64,000 bases of DNA from an uncultured Flavobacteriaceae bacterium (GTDB lineage Bacteria > Bacteroidota > Bacteroidia > Flavobacteriales > Flavobacteriaceae): NCBI GenBank assembly GCA_947487895.1, contig CANKYF010000006.1:62001-126000 (forward strand), read 5' to 3'. Under the pieces are notes generated by a model that was not told the DNA's origin, made no database searches, and worked only from the letters and a program-made list of their open reading frames with translations. Positions 55,447 to 64,000 of the stretch are shown in pieces. A program made the translations under genes and the position numbers. How positions within the stretch are numbered: position 1 is the stretch's first letter; each line of letters begins with the position of its first letter.

Positions 55447-55950
55447 TTACCATCTCGCCAAAGTAGCGTTAAATATATCTTGTGTTAAACGATCTAAAAT
55501 TTCCTCATGTGCTGTGGTTTTGGTGCCTCCATCAAGTTGTTGAGTTGCTGGGAAATCAAAGAAAAAAGAAAATGTTTGTTCTAGGTCATCTTCTTCGTTT
55601 TTAGTGTTGTAAAATCTAACTTTTACAGAAATAGTGAGTCTGTTTTGCGCTGCAGTATTATTGGCAGTGGTATTGGTTGGCGAAATTCTATAGTCTGTAA
55701 TTTCTCCTTCATAAATTAATTCTCCTCCAGTAGGTACTAATCTATAATTTGTTTGATTTTGAATTAAATCTTCAAGAGCTATTTTAAAATCTCTGTCTAG
55801 ACCAGGCTCAAATAGTAATGCTGTATTTTCGAATCTATTCACCTGATATGTTTCAGCTTTTATGGATGTTGGAGGCGTAAAGCTGTAAATTCCACAAGAT
55901 TGAAATGTTACTACAGTTACTAATAAAAAGATATATTTTAAATGTTTCAT
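55447..55950 (-). CDS. lptE: LptE family outer-membrane LPS assembly lipoprotein
   Basis: 167 residues. The lipoprotein signal is MKHLKYIFLLVTVVTFQSC. The mature part starts GIYSFTPPTSI, with NRFENTALLFEPGLDRDFKIALEDLIQNQTNYRL and a C-terminal helix DRLTQDIFNATLARW, the Bacteroidota LptE pattern. It plugs LptD and helps deliver LPS to the outer membrane. It lies between the sigma-54 activator and the TPR-like gene. Confidence 0.9.
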   Translation of the reverse strand: MKHLKYIFLLVTVVTFQSCGIYSFTPPTSIKAETYQVNRFENTALLFEPGLDRDFKIALEDLIQNQTNYRLVPTGGELIYEGEITDYRISPTNTTANNTAAQNRLTISVKVRFYNTKNEEDDLEQTFSFFFDFPATQQLDGGTKTTAHEEILDRLTQDIFNATLARW

Positions 55951-55964
55951 AAGTTTTCAAAAGA

Positions 55965-56095
55965 TACTTCGACTTGCTTCGACTCCGCTCAGCAAACATC
56001 ATTCAGTGTGATATTTAATTAATATTTTTAAAACGATTTATTCTTTATAATGTTGTAATTTTAACTGATTACTGATACTGCAAACTGTTCACTTT
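55965..56095. repeat. Repeat-containing spacer before lptE
   Basis: It contains CTTCGACTTGCTTCGACTCCGCTCAG and CATTCAGTGTGA, the arms of the TCGACTCCGCTCAG/CTGAGTGTGACA repeat seen at 53511 in reverse, and then ACTGATTACTGATACTGC words. It interrupts the otherwise tight miaB-secG unit. Confidence 0.45.
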
Positions 56096-57364
56096 TTAGA
56101 GGTCATATTGTTTAATCTTTCTATAAAGTGTACGTTCGCTAATACCTAATTCGGCAGCTGCTAATTTACGTTTTCCGTTATGGCGTTCAAGCGATTTTTT
56201 GATTAATTCTAATTCTTTATCCTGAAGTGAAAGCGTTTCTTCTTCTTCAATTTCTTCAGCAAAATGATACTTGTCTTGAGAGTCTTCAATGATATCATTG
56301 GTTAAAGAGTGTTCTGGTATAGAGAGTACTTCAGTCTCTTGAATAGGTTCCTCAAAAATTGCTTCTTTTTGAGTGTCATCACCATAAATTTTTTGAATAA
56401 GATGTTCGTTTTCTTTTTCAACATCTTTAGTATTGCCATTTTTCATGAGCTCCATGGTGAGTTTCTTTAAGTCGTTCAAGTCGCTTTTCATGTCGAATAA
56501 TACTTTATAAAGAATTTCTCTTTCGCTGCTAAAGTCACTTTCAGATTTTGATGTTTTTACCACTGCAGGTAAATTAGAACTGGTATTTGGTAAATAATTT
56601 TGCAATGTTGAAGCACTTATAGTGCGATTTTGTTCTAAAACAGACAATTGCTCTGCAATATTCCTTAACTGACGTACATTTCCGCTCCAACGATATTTGG
56701 TTAGAATTTGAACTGCATTATCCGTCAACTTTATGGTAGGCATTTTATATTTTAAAGCAAAGTCGCTAGCAAACTTTCTAAAGAGTAAATGAATATCTTC
56801 TTGTCTATCGCGAAGCGGAGGTAAATGTATTTCTACGGTACTTAAACGATAATATAAATCTTCTCTAAATTTCTCTTTTTGAATGGCCTCAAACATATTT
56901 ACGTTGGTGGCAGCAACAATGCGTACATTGGTTTTTTGCACTTTACTAGAGCCAACTTTTATAAACTCACCATTTTCTAATACACGTAGCAAACGTACTT
57001 GTGTTGTTAAAGGAAGTTCTCCAACTTCATCAAGGAAAATGGTACCGCCATCAGCCACTTCAAAATAACCGTTACGGGTTTGTGTTGCCCCAGTAAAAGC
57101 TCCTTTTTCATGTCCGAATAATTCACTATCAATAGTACCTTCTGGTATAGCGCCACAGTTTACTGCAATGTATTTATTGTGTTTTCTATGGGATAATTGA
57201 TGTATGATTTTTGGAATACTTTCTTTACCAACACCACTTTCACCAGTTACTAAAACAGAAATATCTGTAGGAGCTACTTGAATCGCTTTTTCTATAGCCC
57301 GATTTAGTGAAGGTGTGTTACCAATAATACCAAAACGTTGTTTTATTGCTTGAATTGATTCCAT
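56096..57364 (-). CDS. Sigma-54-dependent activator without receiver domain
   Basis: 422 residues. It starts almost directly with the AAA+ domain (about 10-245): Walker A GESGVGKE, the sigma-54 contact loop GAFTGA, Walker B GGTIFLDEVGELP and NVRQLRNIA. A linker of about 130 acidic residues leads to a Fis-type HTH (LAAAELGISERTLYRKIKQY). The input domain is missing, so activity may be set by level or partners. It sits in the miaB-lptE-secG unit. Targets are unknown. Confidence 0.9.
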   Translation of the reverse strand: MESIQAIKQRFGIIGNTPSLNRAIEKAIQVAPTDISVLVTGESGVGKESIPKIIHQLSHRKHNKYIAVNCGAIPEGTIDSELFGHEKGAFTGATQTRNGYFEVADGGTIFLDEVGELPLTTQVRLLRVLENGEFIKVGSSKVQKTNVRIVAATNVNMFEAIQKEKFREDLYYRLSTVEIHLPPLRDRQEDIHLLFRKFASDFALKYKMPTIKLTDNAVQILTKYRWSGNVRQLRNIAEQLSVLEQNRTISASTLQNYLPNTSSNLPAVVKTSKSESDFSSEREILYKVLFDMKSDLNDLKKLTMELMKNGNTKDVEKENEHLIQKIYGDDTQKEAIFEEPIQETEVLSIPEHSLTNDIIEDSQDKYHFAEEIEEEETLSLQDKELELIKKSLERHNGKRKLAAAELGISERTLYRKIKQYDL

Positions 57365-57370
57365 TTGTTT

Positions 57371-57712
57371 TTAATTCTCAATATATTCAGAAACACCAGT
57401 TTCTTGTTCTTTATTTAGCCATTGCCAGTTTAAAGCAAGCTTAATTTTATGGTCTTCAGTTAAACTAATTTTGGCTATTGCTTTTCCAGCTTTTAACTCA
57501 TTATCTGTGGTTATACACTGGTATAACATGTCTAGTTCATTGTCTTTTAAATGCGCTATGATTTTACCGTATTTAACAGAACCTCCATAATAATCAGCAG
57601 TCACTATGTTACCATCTTGTTTGTATTTAAAAATGGTATCTGAGTTTACTTTGCCCTTTTCAGAATTTTCAATTAATGAAAAGGTTTTGTTATTAAAATC
57701 GAACTGCTGCAT
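57371..57712 (-). CDS. Small beta-rich protein, unknown
   Basis: 113 residues, with no signal or membrane helix. The pattern of alternating strands (FDFNNKTFSLIENSEKGKV; GNIVTADYYGGSVKYGKIIAHL; ELDMLYQCITTDNELKAGKAIAKI) suggests a small barrel. Homologs in flavobacteria are sometimes labelled N-acetylglutamate synthase, a name nothing in the sequence supports. It lies 8 bp after miaB and 6 bp before the sigma-54 activator. Confidence 0.75.
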   Translation of the reverse strand: MQQFDFNNKTFSLIENSEKGKVNSDTIFKYKQDGNIVTADYYGGSVKYGKIIAHLKDNELDMLYQCITTDNELKAGKAIAKISLTEDHKIKLALNWQWLNKEQETGVSEYIEN

Positions 57713-57720
57713 GAGTGTTT

Positions 57721-59169
57721 TTAGTTGTTTTCTGAATAATCAACCGCTTCACCAATTAAAGTGGCACTTGTACAGTCTGTAATTTTTACATTAACAAAAT
57801 CACCTACTTTATAGTTTTCCTTTGGAAAAACAACAACCGTATTTTGACTGTTACGTCCAGACCAATGTTCATCAGAGCGTTTAGACGCTTTTTCTATTAA
57901 AACTTCTTCAACTTTACCAACATGTTCTTTGGTGCGCATTAATGCATGTCCTTGTTGAAGGGCTATGATTTCATTGAGCCTTCGTTTTTTTATATCTAAA
58001 GGAATATCGTCTTCCAGTTTGCGTTCAGCTAATGTGCCTGGTCTTTCAGAATATGCAAACATGAATCCGAAGTCATATTTCACATACTCCATTAAACTCA
58101 ATGTATCTTGATGATCTTCTTCAGTCTCAGTTGGGAAACCAGCAATCATATCTTGACTAATGGCACAATCTGGAATGATTCGTTTTATATTATCAATAAG
58201 TTCAAAATACTCTTCACGGGTATGCTGACGATTCATTTCTTTTAAAATACGATTGCTTCCGCTTTGTACAGGTAGGTGTATATAGTTGCAGATATTTCTG
58301 TATTTAGCCATGGTCTCAATAACATCTAAAGTCATGTCTTGAGGGTTAGATGTTGAAAAACGGAAACGCATTTTAGGTTGTGCTTCAGCACACAATTCTA
58401 AAAGTTTAGAAAAATTAGTAGCTGTAGCTTTTTGTATATCGGTAGCCTTTTCAAAGTCTTTTTTGAGTCCGCCACCATACCAAAGGTAACTATCTACATT
58501 TTGCCCAAGAAGTGTTACTTCTTTGTAGCCTTTACTCCATAAATCGTTAACCTCTTCTAAAATACTTTGTGGGTCTCTGCTGCGTTCGCGCCCTCTTGTA
58601 AAAGGTACCACACAAAACGTACACATATTGTCACAACCACGTGTAATTGATACAAAAGCAGTAACACCATTAGTGTTTAGGCGCACAGGAGAAATGTCTC
58701 CGTAGGTTTCTTCTTTTGAAAGAATTACGTTTATAGCGTCTCTGCCTTCATCTACTTCAGCTAAAAGATTAGGCAAGTCTTTATAGGCATCAGGACCAAC
58801 TACTAAGTCTACAATTTTCTCTTCTTCTAGAAATTTACTTTTTAAGCGTTCTGCCATACAACCTAAAACCCCCACTTTCATATTAGGATTACTTTCAGCT
58901 TTTACGGCATTATATTTTTCTAAGCGTTTACGTACGGTCTGTTCAGCCTTATCTCTAATAGAACAAGTATTTACCAAAACTAAGTCTGCCTCTTCTAAAA
59001 CTTGCGTGGTATTATAACCTTGATTATTTAAAATAGAAGCAACAATTTCACTATCACTAAAATTCATTTGGCAACCATAACTTTCTATAAAAAGTTTGCG
59101 TGTATTGCCTTCCTTTTGCTCTAAATTTAAAGATTCGCCCTGTTTTTTTTCGTCTATAATCTTTTCCAT
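57721..59169 (-). CDS. miaB: tRNA-2-methylthio-N6-dimethylallyladenosine synthase MiaB
   Basis: 482 residues from ATG 59169 ([15 protein letters not shown]); an earlier in-frame ATG at 59214 adds 15 residues. The UPF0004 domain has [23 protein letters not shown] and [13 protein letters not shown] (three cluster cysteines). The radical SAM motif is [20 protein letters not shown], and a C-terminal TRAM domain ends the protein. It adds a methylthio group to A37 of tRNAs. It is first in the leftward unit ending at secG. Confidence 0.97.
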   Translation of the reverse strand: MEKIIDEKKQGESLNLEQKEGNTRKLFIESYGCQMNFSDSEIVASILNNQGYNTTQVLEEADLVLVNTCSIRDKAEQTVRKRLEKYNAVKAESNPNMKVGVLGCMAERLKSKFLEEEKIVDLVVGPDAYKDLPNLLAEVDEGRDAINVILSKEETYGDISPVRLNTNGVTAFVSITRGCDNMCTFCVVPFTRGRERSRDPQSILEEVNDLWSKGYKEVTLLGQNVDSYLWYGGGLKKDFEKATDIQKATATNFSKLLELCAEAQPKMRFRFSTSNPQDMTLDVIETMAKYRNICNYIHLPVQSGSNRILKEMNRQHTREEYFELIDNIKRIIPDCAISQDMIAGFPTETEEDHQDTLSLMEYVKYDFGFMFAYSERPGTLAERKLEDDIPLDIKKRRLNEIIALQQGHALMRTKEHVGKVEEVLIEKASKRSDEHWSGRNSQNTVVVFPKENYKVGDFVNVKITDCTSATLIGEAVDYSENN

Positions 59170-59333
59170 AGTTTTCTTGATCCGATTATGGTCAATAAGT
59201 GTGCAAAGATACAATTAATTTGTATTTTGTGACAAAGTGTCAGCTTCTATTTTAAGTTAAAATTTTTACAAAATGAAAAGCTTTTTCGCGCAACCAATTT
59301 TAAATATGAGTATCTATAAATAAAAATGCAATT

Positions 59334-60044
59334 ATGATAAAGTACATTAAAAAAGGTATAGCTCTAATGGTGGTAGCTATTTGTTTTATGAATATGCAAT
59401 GTTCAGAAAATGATGAAATTGAAGTGGATTCAGATAATTTATTAATTGGTGTTTGGGTAGATCCTGTTTATAAAGACGAAACAACTACTTTTAAGAGAGC
59501 TGCCAGTTTACCTGAAGAAGCCTACGGAATATCATTTAAAGAAAATGGTGACTTTATCTTGCGGTCATCTGGGTGGTGTGGCACACCTCCATTAACCTTT
59601 TTTGATGCTAACGGCGAATGGACATTAGATAATAAGCTTATAACCATATCTCAAGAAACATTTCCTGATAGTTATTCATGGCGAATAATTTCTTTAACAG
59701 AAGATGAATTGATTGTTAAAAGAGAGCTAACCGAACAAGAAAAAGAACATAGAGCTTTGATAAAATTATATAATGAAATTTATGAATTATCTGTGAGTGA
59801 TACTTGTTTAAATAGTGATGATTGGTTTTTTGCTGCTTATGGAGCAAAGGCTTGCGGTGGTCCACAAGGGTATATTGCTTATTCTAAAAATATTGATGTA
59901 GAAGCATTTTTAGCTAAAGTTGAGGTGTATACAAATTTAGAAAAAGCATTTAATGAAAAGTGGAATATATTTTCAACTTGCGATATAGCACCACAGCCAA
60001 AAAGTGTTGATTGTGTTAATGGGTATCCAGTACTTAAATATTAA
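59334..60044 (+). CDS. Lipoprotein of unknown function
   Basis: 236 residues. The signal (GIALMVVAICFMNMQC) ends in an unusual lipobox with Gln before Cys. The first half looks like a lipocalin-style beta domain (LLIGVWVDPVYKDETTTF; YGISFKENGDFILRSSGWCG; GEWTLDNKLITIS). The second half is more helical, with four cysteines. Not recognised. It is 11 bp before a second lipoprotein with a matching signal. Confidence 0.8.
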   Translation: MIKYIKKGIALMVVAICFMNMQCSENDEIEVDSDNLLIGVWVDPVYKDETTTFKRAASLPEEAYGISFKENGDFILRSSGWCGTPPLTFFDANGEWTLDNKLITISQETFPDSYSWRIISLTEDELIVKRELTEQEKEHRALIKLYNEIYELSVSDTCLNSDDWFFAAYGAKACGGPQGYIAYSKNIDVEAFLAKVEVYTNLEKAFNEKWNIFSTCDIAPQPKSVDCVNGYPVLKY

Positions 60045-60055
60045 AATAAGAACAT

Positions 60056-60487
60056 ATGTTTAAAAAAATTGTATTTACAACCGCGGTTATTTTTTGTTTT
60101 ATGAATACCCAATGTGAAGAGGATGTAATTGTTGATGATTCTTGTGATTATATAACTATCATTAGTGAATCTAAGTATCCAGAAGCTAGTTCTGAAGGTT
60201 TAACATTTATAAATGCTGAAATTCAAGGTGATTGTTTATTGATTGATATTGGAGCCTCAGGTTGTAATGGTGATAGTTGGGAATTTGAATTAATAGACTC
60301 AGGAGCAGTAGCAGAATCTGAACCTGAACAACGTTTTTTAAAATTAGACTTTGATAATGATGAAGCATGTTTAGCTTCTTTTGAAAGAACCATATCTTTT
60401 GATTTAAAACCAATCAGGATTAGTGAAAGCGGAAAAATAATTCTTAATCTAGAGGGCGTGGACAAAGATTTAATTTATTCCTACTAA
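60056..60487 (+). CDS. Small lipoprotein, unknown
   Basis: 143 residues. The signal (IVFTTAVIFCFMNTQC) again ends in Gln-Cys, like the protein upstream. The mature part has three cysteines (DDSCDYITII; GDCLLIDIGASGCNGDSW) and a beta pattern (IRISESGKIILNLEG). Not recognised. The two signals are similar enough (CFMN-x-QC) to suggest a shared origin. Confidence 0.78.
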   Translation: MFKKIVFTTAVIFCFMNTQCEEDVIVDDSCDYITIISESKYPEASSEGLTFINAEIQGDCLLIDIGASGCNGDSWEFELIDSGAVAESEPEQRFLKLDFDNDEACLASFERTISFDLKPIRISESGKIILNLEGVDKDLIYSY

Positions 60488-60516
60488 TTAATAAAATAAC
60501 AATCAAAATAAAAGCT

Positions 60517-61758
60517 ATGAAAACCAAACAATTAATTCTCATAACCATTTTAATGGTTAGTCTTTTTTCCTGTAATAATGATGATAGTGACTATGAACTA
60601 GTAACTGTTGCTACTCCTGAATTTGTTAGTAAAACAGAATTTAGAAAAATGGTAGATATTGATGAGCCTGAGCCTATAATAAAAGCTGGAAAAATTTACG
60701 CCTATGATGATTATATTTTTATAAACGATGTAAATAAGGGTGTTCATATTATAGATAATACAGACCCAGAGCATCCAAAAGCAATAAAATTTATTACAAT
60801 TCCAGGAAATGAAGATATTTCTATTAAAAACAACTATCTATATGCTGATAGTGCTACAGATTTAGTGGTTTTTAATATTTCTGATGTTAATAATATAAGT
60901 TTTGTAGATAGATTAAAAGATGTGTTTGAAATTTATGATTATAGATTCCCTATTGAGGCAACTGCGGCAGATTACGGTGATTATAATAGGGAAACAGATA
61001 TTATAGTGGGCTGGAGTGTAAAACAAGAATTACGAGAAAAAATGCCAGATGATATACTTGTAGACTTCGCTCTTAATGATGTTGCCAGAGCTGGAGCAGA
61101 ATCAAATGTAGGGACAGGCGGTTCATTAGCGCGTTTTCAAATAGTTGACAATCATTTATACACAGTAGGATCTTATAGTATGTCAATTTTTAATATTCAA
61201 AATTTAAATAATCCAACACATGAAACTACACAATATGCCGGTTGGAATATTGAAACTATGTTTGCGGCAGATAATTATTTGTATTTAGGTAGTACCAATG
61301 GTATGTATATCTATGATTTGGTAAATCCTTCAGAACCAGGTTATGTTTCAGAATTTACGCATTGGGAAGGTTGTGATCCAGTAGTTGTAGATGGAGATTA
61401 TGCTTATTTAACTTTAAGAGGCGGTAATGCTTGTGGGCAGTTAGAGAGTGTTTTAGAAGTTATTGACATTAGCGATAAATCAAATCCAACGCTTGCAGAA
61501 AGATATACGTTAGAAAACCCTTATGGTTTGGGTATTAAACAAAATATGCTTTTTGTGTGTGACGGAACTGCAGGACTAAAGTTATTCAACAGAAATACCC
61601 CAACAGATTTAAGTTTAATAAAAACAATAGAAAATGTACAAGCTACAGATGTAATTCCGTTAGAAAATAAACTTTTAATGATTGGAGACAATACCTTGTA
61701 TCAATATAAATATTTAGAAAATAATATTAGTTTTTTAAGTTCTTTTATTCTTAAATAG
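60517..61758 (+). CDS. LVIVD-repeat lipoprotein
   Basis: 413 residues. Lipoprotein signal (LILITILMVSLFSC). About seven LVIVD-type propeller repeats follow, each reading like YIFINDVNKGVHIIDNTDPEHPKAI, YLYADSATDLVVFNISDVNN and YLYLGSTNGMYIYDLVNPSEPGYV. Such proteins are predicted surface beta-propellers of unknown role, common in Bacteroidota. It is third in a lipoprotein unit and ends at a UUCG-type terminator. Confidence 0.88.
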   Translation: MKTKQLILITILMVSLFSCNNDDSDYELVTVATPEFVSKTEFRKMVDIDEPEPIIKAGKIYAYDDYIFINDVNKGVHIIDNTDPEHPKAIKFITIPGNEDISIKNNYLYADSATDLVVFNISDVNNISFVDRLKDVFEIYDYRFPIEATAADYGDYNRETDIIVGWSVKQELREKMPDDILVDFALNDVARAGAESNVGTGGSLARFQIVDNHLYTVGSYSMSIFNIQNLNNPTHETTQYAGWNIETMFAADNYLYLGSTNGMYIYDLVNPSEPGYVSEFTHWEGCDPVVVDGDYAYLTLRGGNACGQLESVLEVIDISDKSNPTLAERYTLENPYGLGIKQNMLFVCDGTAGLKLFNRNTPTDLSLIKTIENVQATDVIPLENKLLMIGDNTLYQYKYLENNISFLSSFILK

Positions 61759-61780
61759 AATTAATAGCTATTCACTGATG

Positions 61781-61807
61781 AAAATCTGCCTTCGGGCAGA
61801 TTTTTTT
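61781..61807 (+). terminator. Terminator after the LVIVD lipoprotein
   Basis: AAAATCTGCC and GGCAGATTTT pair around a TTCG tetraloop, followed by T residues. Confidence 0.92.
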
Positions 61808-61884
61808 GTATGTATTTCTTTCAGGTTATAAAAAACGGTTACTTTTATGGCTAATGAAAAATTAAAGAAAAACAATTAAAATTA

Positions 61885-62694
61885 ATGGATACATATTCAA
61901 AACTTCAAGAAAAAATAAATAGGGCAGAGGATTTAGAATTTGGAGATATTTTAAGTAAGACAATAGAGCTATTTAAAAAAACATGGCTAAATGGGTTTTT
62001 AATGCTCCTTATTCTAGTAGTATTATATATACCATTTTTTATAGTCTTATATATTCCAATTTATCAAGAAATGATGGAGCAAATTCAAAGTGGGGGCTAT
62101 GATCCAAATAACGTTAATGGATTGGCTTATACGCAGTCTAATAATATGAAATTAATGACCCTAGGAATTACATTTGTAATTAGTTTATTTTCAACATTTT
62201 TAATAGCGGGTTTTTACAGGTTAATAAAAAAGATAGATTTTGATGAATCGTATAGTATAAAGGATTTGTTCTTTTTTTTAAAAGGACAGTATATTCCAAA
62301 AGTAATTACAATAGCTGCGTTTTCTTTAATGGTGGCTATGCTTAATTTATTTCTAGAGAAGGTTTTGCCAAATGGTTTAGCTACTACGCTAAGTTTATTT
62401 GTAACTATAGTTTCTAGCGTTTATACTACTTTATTTGTTGTTTTTTTAGCATTTAATCCAGATTTAGATGTGTCTAGTATTTTTAGTTTAAGCTTTAACT
62501 TAGGTACTAAAAAATGGTTGCTTATTTTTGGCTTAGCAGTTGTTACTGGTATTTTAGGGTTTTTAGGTGTAGTAGCTTGTGGTTTCGGAATTCTCTTTAC
62601 AATATCAATCGTTTATCTACCTCCTTATTTAATATATAAGCAGATAGTTGGTTTTGATACTGTAGATAGTATAGATTTAATTGGTAAAGAATAA
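61885..62694 (+). CDS. Multi-pass membrane protein, paralog 1
   Basis: 269 residues. After a charged N terminus (KLQEKINRAEDLEFGDILSKTIELFKKTW) come about five to six membrane segments (GFLMLLILVVLYIPFFIVLYIPIY; TLGITFVISLFSTFLIAGFY; LLIFGLAVVTGILGFLGVVACGFGILF). The C terminus reads IYKQIVGFDTVDSIDLIG. Not assigned a function. It is a tandem paralog of the next gene. Confidence 0.8.
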   Translation: MDTYSKLQEKINRAEDLEFGDILSKTIELFKKTWLNGFLMLLILVVLYIPFFIVLYIPIYQEMMEQIQSGGYDPNNVNGLAYTQSNNMKLMTLGITFVISLFSTFLIAGFYRLIKKIDFDESYSIKDLFFFLKGQYIPKVITIAAFSLMVAMLNLFLEKVLPNGLATTLSLFVTIVSSVYTTLFVVFLAFNPDLDVSSIFSLSFNLGTKKWLLIFGLAVVTGILGFLGVVACGFGILFTISIVYLPPYLIYKQIVGFDTVDSIDLIGKE

Positions 62695-62784
62695 TATTTA
62701 ATTCAGTTTTAAGAAAAAGGCATCAGATTTTAACTAAATCGTTTACTTTTATCATAAAAATAACACACGAAATATATTTAAAAA

Positions 62785-63552
62785 ATGAATAATACGAATA
62801 CTTTATTAGAAAAAATAGCTAGAGCAAAAGATTTAGACTTCGGAACAATATTTAGTGATTCTATAGAGCTTTTTAAAAAAGTTTGGGTACAAGGACTTGT
62901 AATTTTATTGCTTACTATGGCTTTTATGTTGCCTTTTTATTTAATAATGTATGTGCCTTTAATCGCTATGGGGGTTATGGATCCTGATTCATTTAATAAT
63001 GGAGGAGAACCAAACTTTGTTATGTTACTACCTTTTTATGGTTTAATGATTGTTTTTGCATTTTTTGCTTCAATAATTAGTGTTGGTCTTAAGGCAGCTT
63101 TTTTTAGAATTTGTAAACAAAAAGATTTAAACGAAGGGAAAAGCGATGATTACTTATATTTTTTTAAAAAACCATATTTAGGGAAAACGTGTAAAGTTGG
63201 TGCTGTATCTTTCTTAATAATAATAGCATCTTATTTATTATGTTTTTTTCCTGTTATATATGCAATGGTACCAGTAACATTAATTAATGTTATATATGCT
63301 TTTAATCCAGATTTGTCTGTTTCAGACTTGGTGAAAACAGGATTTAAATTAGGAAATAAAAAATGGTTAATAACATTTGGATTGATGTTTGTTGCGGGTA
63401 TACTAGCAAGTATAGTAGGTATGTTAATGTGTTTTATAGGTGTTTTTGCCACGTCAGCATTTGCTTATATTCCATTGTATTATATCTATAAAGAATCTAT
63501 TGGTTTTAATGAAACAACCGCAATAGATCAAATAGGCTTAATAGAAGAGTAG
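62785..63552 (+). CDS. Multi-pass membrane protein, paralog 2
   Basis: 255 residues. It shares with the previous gene the start (LLEKIARAKDLDFGTIFSDSIELFKKVW), the GNKKWLITFGLMFVAGILASIVG segment and the end (IYKESIGFNETTAIDQIG). Tandem duplication is clear. Similar proteins are often called DUF-type or beta-carotene-like membrane proteins without evidence. A terminator follows. Confidence 0.8.
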   Translation: MNNTNTLLEKIARAKDLDFGTIFSDSIELFKKVWVQGLVILLLTMAFMLPFYLIMYVPLIAMGVMDPDSFNNGGEPNFVMLLPFYGLMIVFAFFASIISVGLKAAFFRICKQKDLNEGKSDDYLYFFKKPYLGKTCKVGAVSFLIIIASYLLCFFPVIYAMVPVTLINVIYAFNPDLSVSDLVKTGFKLGNKKWLITFGLMFVAGILASIVGMLMCFIGVFATSAFAYIPLYYIYKESIGFNETTAIDQIGLIEE

Positions 63553-63570
63553 AATCTTAAAATAAGATCG

Positions 63571-63609
63571 AAAAGCCTGTATTTATTGACTTAAATACAG
63601 GCTTTTTTT
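63571..63609 (+). terminator. Terminator after paralog 2
   Basis: AAAGCCTGTATTTA and TAAATACAGGCTTT form a 14-bp stem around TTGACT, followed by TTTTT. Confidence 0.92.
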
Positions 63610-63663
63610 AAAAAATATTATACACTTAATCTGCAAAATGCAGCAGATAAACTTTTTTTCATA

Positions 63664-63671
63664 TACATTTG
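63664..63671 (+). promoter_or_regulatory. Candidate -7 element for topA
   Basis: TACATTTG matches TAnnTTTG, 19 bp before the topA ATG and just after the upstream terminator. The -33 TTG is not clear. Confidence 0.45.
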
Positions 63672-63690
63672 TAGCTCCAAAAAAGGAAGT

Positions 63691-64000
63691 ATGGCGAAGA
63701 ATTTAGTGATTGTAGAGTCACCAGCAAAAGCAAAAACTATAGAAAAATTTTTAGGAAAAGATTTTAAAGTGGAGTCTAGTTTCGGACACATTTCAGATCT
63801 TCCTTCAAAAGAATTAGGTGTAGACGTAGATGGTGATTTCAAACCCAAATACGAAGTTTCAAAAGATAAAAAAGCAGTAGTTAAAAAACTTAAGGAACTT
63901 GCAAAAAAAGCTGAAATGGTTTGGTTGGCAAGTGATGAAGACCGAGAGGGAGAAGCTATTGCGTGGCATTTAGCCGAAGCGTTAAAATTAGATAAAGAAA
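63691..64000 (+). CDS. topA: DNA topoisomerase I, 5' part
   Basis: The first 103 residues are in the window and the gene continues beyond it. It begins [20 protein letters not shown], the TOPRIM-domain start of bacterial topoisomerase I, followed by [10 protein letters not shown] and the acidic motif [15 protein letters not shown], which binds magnesium. The enzyme relaxes negative supercoils. GGAAG just before the ATG could serve as a ribosome site. Confidence 0.97.
   Translation, partial: MAKNLVIVESPAKAKTIEKFLGKDFKVESSFGHISDLPSKELGVDVDGDFKPKYEVSKDKKAVVKKLKELAKKAEMVWLASDEDREGEAIAWHLAEALKLDKE

Overview
The window reads as a chromosomal segment of a Bacteroidota bacterium, most likely family Flavobacteriaceae. 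Supporting signs are the AT-rich DNA, near absence of Shine-Dalgarno sequences, -7 boxes of the TAnnTTTG type, XrtF exosortase genes, TPR-type sensor kinases, the order rplQ-carA-eno-gltA, and zinc-free forms of ribosomal proteins S14 and L36. No tRNA, rRNA, CRISPR array, insertion sequence or prophage was seen.

Layout. 1-9234: the distal S10/spc/alpha ribosomal cluster (rplN to rplQ) with secY, infA and rpoA, with structured spacers around infA, rpmJ, rpsM and rpsD. 9257-15366: an 86-bp repeat, then carA, eno, gltA and two pentein-fold guanidine-modifying hydrolases (DDAH-like and CtlX). 15371-19667: an orphan TPR sensor kinase and argS. 19681-27914 (minus strand): the rod-shape operon mreB-mreC-mreD-mrdA-rodA, running into a lipoprotein-type peptide deformylase, a GNAT acetyltransferase, a Crp/Fnr regulator, a small membrane protein and a flavodoxin-fold oxidoreductase. 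28195-31623: an unknown 137-aa protein, a TPR kinase with its LytTR regulator, and a 35-aa membrane peptide. 31722-34615: purH, a GAF-type methionine sulfoxide reductase and xrtF. 34608-40455: the XrtF partner, a metal-handling module (HYC_CC_PP protein, HMA-MauE fusion, TonB receptor, periplasmic HMA protein) and a photolyase. 40471-50928: the most unusual block, described below. 50992-59169 (minus strand): an acidic lipoprotein, groEL/groES, and secG, lptE, a sigma-54 activator and miaB with two small unknowns. 59334-64000: three lipoproteins, two tandem paralogous membrane proteins and the start of topA.

The 40471-50928 block is two divergent gene sets. Leftward are a single-pass membrane protein, an exported protein with a CxxC pair, and a 1178-aa exported caspase-fold protease with a propeller-like region. 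Rightward are a 51-aa lipoprotein, a lipoprotein TPR kinase, its response regulator, a CsgG-like/TPR/SH3-like protein, and a protein ending in a PA-IL (LecA)-like lectin domain. A 19-bp motif, TTTTGCG-N5-CCGCAAG, lies about 50 bp before both the caspase gene and the CsgG-like gene. This suggests one regulon, and possibly one cell-envelope surveillance system. That interpretation is inference.

Intergenic DNA also holds several families of short repeats: TCATTCCCGC-type palindromes, TCATTnTGAGG elements, and word-repeat spacers. One of them splits groES from groEL.
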